Assembly (NCBI GenBank): GCA_023425225.1
Contig: JAFADB010000327.1
Span: forward strand, 1-5,582
From: Pseudomonadota bacterium
GTDB lineage: Bacteria > Pseudomonadota > Gammaproteobacteria > Xanthomonadales > Xanthomonadaceae
Direction: 5' to 3'
DNA length: 5,582 bases
The notes below the pieces were generated by a model. The model made no database searches. It had not been told where the DNA came from and was given only the letters and a program-made list of their open reading frames with translations. Below, piece after piece: positions 1 to 5,582 of this stretch. Every line of letters begins with the position of its first letter. Within the stretch, counting starts at the first letter, position 1. A program made the position numbers and the translations under genes.

Positions 1-1076
1 ACCTGGTGCGCGACATCGCCGCCGACGGCCGCGTCATCGCCGCCAACAGCCCGGTGCTGTACGCCATCTCCGCCGGCACCGTGGACCTGAAGGTGGTGGC
101 CGGCGACGTGGTCAAGCAGGGCCAGGAGCTGGCGGTGATCGACAGCCCGGAACTGCGCAGCAAGCTGGCGCAGGAAGAGGCGACGCTGGCCGGGCTGGAG
201 GCCGAGGCCGGCCGCGCCGCGCTGGATGCCACCCTGGCCCGCGCCAACGCCAGCAAGCTCACCGACCAGGCGCAGATCGAGCGCCAGGCCGCCAGCCGCG
301 ACCTGGAGCGCTACCAGCGCGGCTTCGACGGCGGCGCGGTGGCGCAGGTGGACGTGGCCAAGGCCCAGGACGGGCTGCGCAAGGCCGACATCGAGCTGCA
401 GCACGCGCAGCAGGACGCACGCCTGCAGGGCCAGGGCGCCGACCTGGACGCGCGCAACAAGCGCCTGCTGGCCGATCGCCAGCGATCGGTGGTGACCGAG
501 GTCAAGCGGCAGGTGGATGCGCTGACGCTGCGCGCGCCGTTCGACGGCCAGGTCGGCCAGGTGCAGGCGGTGCAGCACACCCAGGTGATCGCCAACGCGC
601 CGGTGCTGGGCGTGGTCGACCTGTCCAAGTTCGAGGTGGAGATCAAGGTGCCGGAAAGCTTCGCCCGCGACCTGGCCATCGGCATGCCCGCCCAGCTCAC
701 CAGCGGCAGCGGCGAGCCGTTCCCCGGCGAGATCTCGGCGGTGTCGCCGGAAGTGGTCAACGGCGAGGTCACCGCGCGCATCCGCTTCTCCGACAAGCAG
801 CCGCCCGGCCTGCGGCAGAGCCAGCGCATGAGCGCGCGGGTGCTGCTGGGCACGCGCAAGAACGTGCTCAAGCTCGAGCGCGGCCCGTTCGTCGAACAGT
901 CCGGCGGCCGCTACGCCTACGTCATGAACGGCAAGTCGGCGGTGCGCCGGCCGGTGCAGCTGGGCCTGTCCAGCCTGGGCGAGGTCGAGGTGCTGTCCGG
1001 GCTGCAGCCGGGCGAGCGCGTCGTGGTCTCCGGCAGCGACCTGTTCGGCGATGCCGAGCGGGTGACGATCCACTGA
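1..1076 (+). CDS. HlyD/MacA-type periplasmic adaptor (membrane fusion protein), 5'-truncated
   Basis: This is the periplasmic adaptor subunit that would join an inner-membrane ABC permease to an outer-membrane channel. The reading frame is open from the left edge to a TGA at 1074-1076. A GTG at 6 is open but is unlikely to be the true start, because the protein begins directly in the first beta strands and lacks the N-terminal membrane anchor or signal expected for the family, so a few dozen residues are probably missing. Domains in order: first lipoyl-like half (about 51-160), a long charged and Ala/Gln-rich alpha-helical hairpin (about 144-520), second lipoyl half with the family motif LRAPFDGQVG (528-557), beta-barrel (about 640-840) and a membrane-proximal domain ending in a GLQPGERVVVSG-type strand (about 1000-1040). 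The hairpin tip (309-344) keeps the Arg of the TolC-docking motif but not its Leu and Ser. It lies upstream of the ATPase and permeases in the same direction. The family is confident; the substrate is unknown. Confidence 0.93.
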   Translation, partial: LVRDIAADGRVIAANSPVLYAISAGTVDLKVVAGDVVKQGQELAVIDSPELRSKLAQEEATLAGLEAEAGRAALDATLARANASKLTDQAQIERQAASRDLERYQRGFDGGAVAQVDVAKAQDGLRKADIELQHAQQDARLQGQGADLDARNKRLLADRQRSVVTEVKRQVDALTLRAPFDGQVGQVQAVQHTQVIANAPVLGVVDLSKFEVEIKVPESFARDLAIGMPAQLTSGSGEPFPGEISAVSPEVVNGEVTARIRFSDKQPPGLRQSQRMSARVLLGTRKNVLKLERGPFVEQSGGRYAYVMNGKSAVRRPVQLGLSSLGEVEVLSGLQPGERVVVSGSDLFGDAERVTIH

Positions 1077-1080
1077 TCCC

Positions 1081-1152
1081 CGTGCGTGAGCGGCGCAGGC
1101 CGCGATCCGGCCTTGCCGGGAAAGCTCCATCGCGGCCTGCGCCGCTCCCACG
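1081..1152. repeat. REP-like intergenic palindrome
   Basis: Two perfectly complementary 19-base arms, 1088-1106 and 1129-1147, enclose a 22-base centre. The centre holds a second small hairpin (CCGGC 1107-1111 paired with GCCGG 1115-1119 around a 3-base loop). After an internal mismatch the outer flanks pair again (CGTG 1081-1084 with CACG 1149-1152). Read on the minus strand, it begins with a GTGGGAGCGGC core, the style of the dispersed extragenic palindromes known from Xanthomonas, Stenotrophomonas, Lysobacter and Pseudomonas. It sits between the adaptor stop and the ATPase start. As RNA it would form a very stable stem-loop that could protect the upstream mRNA or dampen read-through into the ATPase gene. 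There is no T-run directly after the stem, so it is not a classic rho-independent terminator. The structure is seen directly; assignment to a repeat family is inference. Confidence 0.8.
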
Positions 1153-1187
1153 TGGAACCATTGCTGTTTTCTTGCTCCCACAACTCC

Positions 1188-1193
1188 GAGGAA
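1188..1193 (+). promoter_or_regulatory. Ribosome binding site of the ABC ATPase
   Basis: GAGGAA lies 7 bases before the ATG at 1201, good Shine-Dalgarno spacing. It supports this start over the in-frame ATG three codons further on (1210), which would lie about 16 bases from the site. Confidence 0.75.
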
Positions 1194-1200
1194 CACCGTC

Positions 1201-1923
1201 ATGCTGGAAATGCGCCAAGTCTCCAAGGTCTATCGCACCGAACAGGTCGAGACGCATGCCCTTCGCTCGCTGGACCTGCACGTGCGCGAAGGCGAGTTCG
1301 TCGCCGTCACCGGCCCGTCCGGTTCCGGCAAGACCACCTTCCTCAACATCGCCGGGTTGCTGGAGACCTACACCAGCGGCCAGTACCTGCTCGACGGCCA
1401 GGACGTGTCCGGGCTGAACGACGATGCCCGCTCGCGCCTGCGCAACCAGAAGATCGGCTTCATCTTCCAGGGCTTCAACCTGATCCCCGACCTCAACCTG
1501 TTCGACAACGTCGACGTGCCGCTGCGCTACCGCAAGATGCCGGCGTCCGAGCGCCGCCAGCGCATCGAGGAGGCGCTGACCAAGGTCGGCCTGGGCTCGC
1601 GCATGAAGCACTACCCGGCCGAGCTGTCCGGCGGCCAGCAGCAGCGCGCGGCCATCGCCCGCGCCCTGGCCGGCAGCCCGCGCCTGCTGCTGGCCGACGA
1701 ACCGACCGGCAACCTGGACACGCAGATGGCGCGCGGCGTGCTGGAGCTGCTGGAGGAGATCAACGCCGCCGGCACCACCATCGTCATGGTCACCCACGAC
1801 CCGGAACTGGCCGCGCGCGCGCAGCGCAACGTGCACATCGTCGATGGCCAGGCCACCGACCTGCAGCGCGAACCGGTGCTGGTGCAGACCGAAACGGTGG
1901 TAATGCAGTCGCTGCAGCCATGA
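1201..1923 (+). CDS. ABC transporter ATP-binding protein, MacB/LolD type
   Basis: This 240-residue cytoplasmic ATPase would dimerise and drive the adjacent FtsX-type permeases. All nucleotide-binding motifs are intact: a likely A-loop Tyr11, Walker A GPSGSGKT (38-45), Q-loop Gln90 in the FIFQGFNLIP segment, ABC signature LSGGQQQR (142-149), Walker B LLLADE (162-167) with catalytic Glu167, D-loop NLD (171-173) and H-loop His199 in the VTHD segment. The pattern LSGGQQQRAAIARAL...ADEPTGNLD is characteristic of the MacB/LolD/FtsE branch, as opposed to import or drug-ABC branches. Length is usual for a free-standing subunit; in E. coli MacB the same domain is fused to its permease. A tail of about 25 residues follows the last conserved strand (HIVDG) and is not recognised. 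The TGA stop is followed after 10 bases by permease A, so the two are almost certainly co-transcribed. It is the only ATPase here and may serve all the neighbouring permeases. Confidence 0.97.
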   Translation: MLEMRQVSKVYRTEQVETHALRSLDLHVREGEFVAVTGPSGSGKTTFLNIAGLLETYTSGQYLLDGQDVSGLNDDARSRLRNQKIGFIFQGFNLIPDLNLFDNVDVPLRYRKMPASERRQRIEEALTKVGLGSRMKHYPAELSGGQQQRAAIARALAGSPRLLLADEPTGNLDTQMARGVLELLEEINAAGTTIVMVTHDPELAARAQRNVHIVDGQATDLQREPVLVQTETVVMQSLQP

Positions 1924-1927
1924 GGAG
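1922..1927 (+). promoter_or_regulatory. Ribosome binding site of permease A, overlapping the ATPase stop codon
   Basis: GAGGAG shares its first two bases with the TGA stop of the ATPase (1921-1923) and is 6 bases before the ATG at 1934. A ribosome terminating on the ATPase would be positioned over this site, which suggests translational coupling of ATPase and permease A. Confidence 0.75.
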
Positions 1928-1933
1928 CACGCC

Positions 1934-3241
1934 ATGTTCGGCTACTACTTCAATCTCGCCCTGCGCAGTCTCGGCCAGTACCGGACACTGACCGTGCTGA
2001 TGGTGCTGGCCGTGGCGTTCGGCATCGGCGCCAGCATGACCACCCTGACCGTGTTCCACGTGCTGTCGGGCAATCCGCTGCCGGGGCGGAGCGACAAGCT
2101 CTTCACCCTGCAGCTGGATCCGCGGCCGCACGACCGCGTCACCACCGGCGACGAACCGCCCGACCAGCTCACCCGCTACGACGGCGAGACCCTGCTGCGC
2201 GAGAAGCGCGGCGACCGCCAGGCGCTGATGACCTCCGGGCGCGTGGGCGTGGAGGCGGACGTGGCCGACATGGAACCGTTCTATGCCGATACCCGCTACA
2301 CGACCGCGGACTTCTTCCCGATGTTCCAGCCGCCGTTCCTGTACGGGAACGGCTGGGACGCCTCGGCAGACGAGCGCCACGAACGCGTGGTGGTGATCTC
2401 GCGCGAGCTCAACGACACGCTCTTCGGCGGCGCCAACAGCGTCGGCCGCGACATCCGCCTGGAGCAGGACAGCTTCCGCATCGTCGGCGTGCTCGACCAC
2501 TGGCGCCCCACCCCCCGGTTCTACGACCTGACCATCGACAACTTCGGCCAGATGGAACAGCTGTTCCTGCCGTTCTCCACCTCGCGTGACCTGGACCTGT
2601 TCCGCGGCGGCAACATGGATTGCTTCCGCGAACGCCCGACCGGAGTGAAGGACACCGACCTCAACGCCAGCTGCGTCTGGCTGCAGTACTGGGTCGAGCT
2701 GGACACGCCGGCCAAGGTGTCCGCCTACCGCCAGTACCTGGACAACTACGCCGACCAGCAGCACGCCAGCGGCCGTTTCGAGGTACCGGGCAACGTCCGC
2801 CTGTACGACGTCATGGCCTGGCTGGACTACAACAAGGTGGTGCCCGGCGACGTGCGCCTGCAGATGTGGCTGGCGTTCGGCTTCCTGCTGGTGTGCCTGG
2901 TCAATACCGTCGGCCTGCTGCTGGCCAAGTTCCTGCGCCGCAGCGGCGAGATCGGCGTGCGTCGTGCGCTGGGCGCCTCGCGCCGGCAGATCTTCATGCA
3001 GTGCCTGGTCGAGGCGGGACTGGTCGGACTGGCCGGTGGCGTCCTCGGGCTGGTGCTGGCGGTGCTGGGGCTGTGGGTGGTCCGGCAACAGCCGGCGAAC
3101 TACGCCGGGCTGGCGCGGCTGGACCCGACGATGCTGCTGACCACCTTCGTCCTGGCCATCGCCGCCAGCCTGCTGGCGGGCCTGCTGCCGGCCTGGCGGG
3201 CGATGCAGGTCACCCCGGCGATGCAGCTCAAATCGCAGTGA
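1934..3241 (+). CDS. FtsX/MacB-type ABC permease A
   Basis: This 435-residue inner-membrane permease half-unit has the four-helix MacB topology: TM1 at about 19-44, a large periplasmic domain (about 45-305, MacB_PCD-like), TM2 at about 311-333, a cytoplasmic coupling region with EIGVRRALGAS (339-349), TM3 at about 361-383 and TM4 at about 400-420. The SRELNDTLFGG...IVGVLDHW stretch (about 156-190) is the recurrent periplasmic-domain motif of this family. The C-terminal LLPAWRAMQVTPAMQLKS is the usual FtsX-family ending. Cys230 and Cys247 lie in the periplasmic domain and have counterparts in the permease starting at 4546, of which this gene is a close paralogue. It follows the ATPase by 10 bases and precedes permease B by 52. 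Whether it pairs with itself or with permease B cannot be seen. Substrate unknown. Confidence 0.95.
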   Translation: MFGYYFNLALRSLGQYRTLTVLMVLAVAFGIGASMTTLTVFHVLSGNPLPGRSDKLFTLQLDPRPHDRVTTGDEPPDQLTRYDGETLLREKRGDRQALMTSGRVGVEADVADMEPFYADTRYTTADFFPMFQPPFLYGNGWDASADERHERVVVISRELNDTLFGGANSVGRDIRLEQDSFRIVGVLDHWRPTPRFYDLTIDNFGQMEQLFLPFSTSRDLDLFRGGNMDCFRERPTGVKDTDLNASCVWLQYWVELDTPAKVSAYRQYLDNYADQQHASGRFEVPGNVRLYDVMAWLDYNKVVPGDVRLQMWLAFGFLLVCLVNTVGLLLAKFLRRSGEIGVRRALGASRRQIFMQCLVEAGLVGLAGGVLGLVLAVLGLWVVRQQPANYAGLARLDPTMLLTTFVLAIAASLLAGLLPAWRAMQVTPAMQLKSQ

Positions 3242-3283
3242 CCCGCCTGCCGATCGCCACACGATCCCTCACCCGAACGCGCT

Positions 3284-3288
3284 GGGAG
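3284..3288 (+). promoter_or_regulatory. Ribosome binding site of permease B
   Basis: GGGAG is 5 bases before the ATG at 3294, in an otherwise featureless 52-base gap with no hairpin or promoter that I can recognise. It fixes the start at a point giving a short cytoplasmic N-terminus before TM1, as the family expects. Confidence 0.65.
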
Positions 3289-3293
3289 CCCTC

Positions 3294-4514
3294 ATGGATA
3301 TCCGCCCGATCCTTTCCACCCTGCTCCGCCACAAGACGGCCGCCGCGCTGATCGTGATCGAGATCGCGCTGAGCTGCGCGATCATCTGCAATGCGGTGTT
3401 CCTGATCACGGAGCGGGTCGAGAGCATCCACAGTTCCACCGGCATCGACGAGCACAACCTGGTGCACATCCAGCTCACCGGCCTGGGCCGCAACCAGAAC
3501 GCGATGGCGCTGACCCGGCAGGACCTGGCCACGCTGCGCGCCATCCCCGGGGTGGAATCGGTCTCCATCTCCAACCAGATCCCGCTGGGGCACGGCTCCT
3601 GGAACACCGGGGTCATGAACACCCCGGACCAGAAGCTGCCCACGCTCAATTCCACCCTGTACCTGGGCAGCCCGAGCCTGCTCGACACGCTGGGGCTGAA
3701 GTTGATCGCCGGCCGCAAGCTCGACCCGGGCAGCTATACCGAGTTCGATCCGGACATCGGGCTGTCGAGCATCAAGCCCAGTTCCGCGCTGATCAACAAG
3801 GACTTCGCCGACAAGATGTTCCCCGGGGAAAGCGCGGTCGGCAAGCAGTTCTATGTCGGTACCGACCAGCCGGTCACCGTCGTCGGCGTGGTCGAGCGCC
3901 TGGCGCGCCCGATCTACCGCGGCACTGCGACCGGGGAATACTCGATGCTGCTGCCGATCGACGTGCCCTACACCGGCGGCGGCAACTACCTGCTGCGCAC
4001 CACCCCGGAACGTCGCGCCGAGGTGCTGCAGGCCGCGCTGAAGGTGCTCAAGCAGAACAGCAGCGGCCGCGTGGTGCTGGAAAAGCACACCTACGACGAC
4101 GTCCGCGCCGAGTACTACCGCCAGGACAAGGCGATGGTCTGGCTGCTGGCGATCATCTGCGTGGCCCTGCTGACGGTCACCGCCTTCGGCATCGTCGGCC
4201 TGGCCAACTTCTGGGTGCAGCAGCGCACCAAGCAGATCGGCATCCGCCGCGCACTCGGCGCCACCCACGGGCAGGTCCTGCGCTACTTCCAGACCGAGAA
4301 TTTCCTGCTGGCCAGCATCGGCATCGCACTGGGCATGCTGCTGGCCTACGTGATCAACCTGTGGCTGATGAGCCGCTACGAGCTGCCGCGGCTGCCGCTG
4401 GCGTACCTGCCGCTGGGCGCGGTCGTGCTGTGGCTGCTCGGCCAGCTGGCGGTGCTCGGCCCGGCACGCCGGGCGGCGCGGGTACCGCCGGCCGTGGCCA
4501 CGCGCAGCGCCTAG
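3294..4514 (+). CDS. FtsX/MacB-type ABC permease B (divergent from A and A')
   Basis: This 406-residue inner-membrane permease has the same architecture as its neighbours but clearly different sequence. TM1 is at about 17-39, the periplasmic domain at about 40-278, TM2 at about 281-305, the coupling segment QIGIRRALGAT at 314-324, TM3 at about 337-358 and TM4 at about 370-390, ending in a PARRAARVPPAVA tail. Periplasmic-domain hallmarks are LATLRAIPGVESVSISNQIP (about 79-98) and the DFADKMFPG...VVGVVERL stretch (about 170-203). Its cysteines (28, 32 and 289) all lie in membrane helices; the periplasmic pair seen in the flanking permeases is absent. Being about 30 residues shorter and distinct, it is a candidate heterodimer partner for A and/or A' rather than a recent duplicate. 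It ends in TAG, 31 bases before the next permease. Family assignment is firm; partner and substrate are inference. Confidence 0.95.
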   Translation: MDIRPILSTLLRHKTAAALIVIEIALSCAIICNAVFLITERVESIHSSTGIDEHNLVHIQLTGLGRNQNAMALTRQDLATLRAIPGVESVSISNQIPLGHGSWNTGVMNTPDQKLPTLNSTLYLGSPSLLDTLGLKLIAGRKLDPGSYTEFDPDIGLSSIKPSSALINKDFADKMFPGESAVGKQFYVGTDQPVTVVGVVERLARPIYRGTATGEYSMLLPIDVPYTGGGNYLLRTTPERRAEVLQAALKVLKQNSSGRVVLEKHTYDDVRAEYYRQDKAMVWLLAIICVALLTVTAFGIVGLANFWVQQRTKQIGIRRALGATHGQVLRYFQTENFLLASIGIALGMLLAYVINLWLMSRYELPRLPLAYLPLGAVVLWLLGQLAVLGPARRAARVPPAVATRSA

Positions 4515-4532
4515 GCCACACGAACACGCAAA

Positions 4533-4538
4533 GGGGGA
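4533..4538 (+). promoter_or_regulatory. Ribosome binding site deciding the start of permease A'
   Basis: GGGGGA lies 7 bases before the ATG at 4546. Another ATG at 4539 directly abuts this site and is in a different frame, so spacing rules it out. The start at 4546 also reproduces the N-terminus of permease A (MFGYYFNLALRS in both), which settles the choice. Confidence 0.75.
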
Positions 4539-4545
4539 ATGCATC

Positions 4546-5582
4546 ATGTTCGGCTACTACTTCAACCTGGCCCTGCGCAGCTTCAGGCGCAACAAGGTGC
4601 TGACCGCGCTGATGGTGCTGGCGATCGCGCTGGGCATCGGCGCCAGCATGACCACGCTGACGGTGTTCCACGTGCTCTCGGGCGACCCGATCCCGGGCAA
4701 GAGCGAGCGGCTGTTCCGCGTGCAGCTCGATCCGGAGACGAGGGACGGCTACAAGCCCGGCGAGGAACCGCAGCGCGATCTCACCCGCTTCGACGCCGAG
4801 GAGCTGCTGCGCCAGCACAGGGCCAAGCGCCAGGCGCTGATGACCGGCGGCGGCGGCGCGGTGGCGCCGGAGAACAGCACGCTCAAGCCGTTCGTGCTGA
4901 GCATGCGCTACACCAGCGCCGACTTCTTCCCGATGTTCGACACGCCCTTCCTCGCCGGCCAGGGCTGGAGCCAGGCCGACGACGATGCGCATGCGCGCGT
5001 GGCGGTGATCACCCGCAAGCTCAGCGAGAAGCTGTTCGGCACCGCCGACAGCATCGGCCGCCAGGTGCGCGTGGAAGGCAACGGCCTGCGCATCGTCGGC
5101 GTGCTCGATGACTGGGATCCCAAGCCGCACTTCTACGACGTCAATGTCGGCCGCTACGACGCCGACGAGCAGGTGTTCGTGCCGTTCAGTACCGCCATGG
5201 ACCTCAAGCTGGGCCGCAACGGCAACATGAACTGCTTCGGCCGCGAGGTCGTCAACGATGCCCAGGCGGTCAACGTGCCCTGCGCCTGGCTGCAGTACTG
5301 GGTGGAACTGGACAGCCCCGCGCAGGCCGGCGAGTTCAAGGCCTACCTGGACAACTACTCCGAGCAGCAGCGCGCAGCCGGCCGCTTCGAGCGCCCGGCC
5401 AACACCCGCCTGCGCGACGTGATGGCCTGGCTGGACTACAACAAGGTGGTGCCCGGCGACGTGCGCCTGCAGATGTGGCTGGCCTTCGGCTTCCTGCTGG
5501 TGTGCCTGGTCAACACCATCGGCCTGATGCTGGCCAAGTTCCTGCGCCGCAGCGGCGAGATCGGCGTGCGCCGCGCGCTCGG
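4546..5582 (+). CDS. FtsX/MacB-type ABC permease A' (paralogue of A), 3'-truncated by the window
   Basis: The frame is open from the ATG at 4546 to the right edge: 345 complete codons and two bases, with no stop. Compared with the 435 residues of permease A, about 90 residues (TM3, TM4 and the tail) should lie beyond the window. Visible parts are TM1 at about 19-44, the periplasmic domain at about 45-304, TM2 at about 310-332 and the start of the coupling region (EIGVRRALG, 338-346). It shares with permease A the first 12 residues, the IGASMTTLTVFHVLSG stretch after TM1, RYT-ADFFPMF, WLQYWVELD and the whole MAWLDYNKVVPGDVRLQM-to-TM2 segment, while the middle of the periplasmic domain differs widely. 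Cys230 and Cys246 match Cys230 and Cys247 of A. It follows permease B by 31 bases with its own strong ribosome binding site and looks like the fourth gene of the operon. The cut is a window edge, not evidence of a pseudogene. Confidence 0.93.
   Translation, partial: MFGYYFNLALRSFRRNKVLTALMVLAIALGIGASMTTLTVFHVLSGDPIPGKSERLFRVQLDPETRDGYKPGEEPQRDLTRFDAEELLRQHRAKRQALMTGGGGAVAPENSTLKPFVLSMRYTSADFFPMFDTPFLAGQGWSQADDDAHARVAVITRKLSEKLFGTADSIGRQVRVEGNGLRIVGVLDDWDPKPHFYDVNVGRYDADEQVFVPFSTAMDLKLGRNGNMNCFGREVVNDAQAVNVPCAWLQYWVELDSPAQAGEFKAYLDNYSEQQRAAGRFERPANTRLRDVMAWLDYNKVVPGDVRLQMWLAFGFLLVCLVNTIGLMLAKFLRRSGEIGVRRAL

Noticed and set aside
6..8. GTG as the start codon of the adaptor
   Set aside because: The frame is open to the window edge, there is no room to see a ribosome binding site, and the protein would lack its N-terminal anchor, so the gene most likely begins upstream.
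1107..1175. Rho-independent terminator after the adaptor gene
   Set aside because: The stem is strong, but the bases right after it are CCACGTGGA. The nearest T-rich stretch starts over ten bases later and is interrupted, so a classic terminator is not supported.
1148..1187. Promoter for the ATPase-permease genes in the less GC-rich patch
   Set aside because: A TTGCTG hexamer at 1161-1166 resembles a -35 box, but no credible -10 element follows at 16-18 bases.
922..1935. Minus-strand open frame opposite the ATPase and the palindrome
   Set aside because: It runs through both a conserved ATPase gene and an intergenic palindrome, with a low-complexity translation and no recognisable domain.
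1790..3262. Long open frame on the minus strand opposite permease A
   Set aside because: It is antisense to a clearly recognisable permease, its translation is rich in His/Gln/Arg/Ala/Val with no family resemblance, and such frames arise routinely opposite GC-rich genes that use G/C at third positions.
3228..4547. Long open frame on the minus strand opposite permease B
   Set aside because: Same codon-bias artefact. Its ends nearly coincide with the sense gene and no ribosome binding site or domain is visible.
4539..5111. Plus-strand frame starting at the ATG at 4539
   Set aside because: It is out of frame with permease A', its ATG abuts the ribosome binding site, and its translation is an Arg/Ala/Gly-rich shadow.
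4546..5582. Truncated pseudogene of a permease
   Set aside because: The frame is intact to the last base and strongly conserved with permease A up to the edge. The truncation is due to the window end.

Overview
The window is a GC-rich, single-strand gene block: every supportable gene reads left to right, with strong G/C preference at third codon positions. It encodes most of a MacAB-like ABC transport system with separate subunits. The GC content, the protein style and an intergenic palindrome built on a GTGGGAGCGGC-type core (read on the minus strand) suggest a gammaproteobacterium of the Xanthomonadaceae/Lysobacteraceae type (Xanthomonas, Stenotrophomonas, Lysobacter or a relative). That placement is inference from style and cannot be narrowed by eye.

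Layout: 1-1076 is the 3' part of a HlyD/MacA-type periplasmic adaptor whose N-terminus lies off the left edge. 1077-1200 is a 124-base gap dominated by a long, nearly perfect REP-like palindrome (about 1081-1152). 1201-1923 is a complete MacB/LolD-type ATPase with all the expected motifs. 1934-3241 (permease A), 3294-4514 (permease B) and 4546 to the right edge (permease A', cut by the window end) are three consecutive FtsX/MacB-type permeases. Gaps between the last four genes are only 10, 52 and 31 bases, each containing a good ribosome binding site and no visible terminator, so they look like one operon.

Likely cooperation: the ATPase forms the cytoplasmic nucleotide-binding dimer, two permease half-units (A with B, or A' with a possible B' downstream) form the inner-membrane dimer with large periplasmic domains, and the adaptor links them across the periplasm. 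No outer-membrane TolC-type gene is in the window. Substrate is unknown; the subunits are typical of export or mechanotransmission systems acting on periplasmic or envelope substrates, not of import, and no solute-binding protein is present.

The points most worth a second look are the A-B-A' permease arrangement, with A and A' clear paralogues whose nucleotide similarity is patchy (almost identical across TM2, much lower in the periplasmic domain); a conserved cysteine pair in the periplasmic domains of A and A' only; and a degenerate TolC-docking motif in the adaptor. I see a member of a known transporter class with unusual details rather than evidence for a wholly new system.
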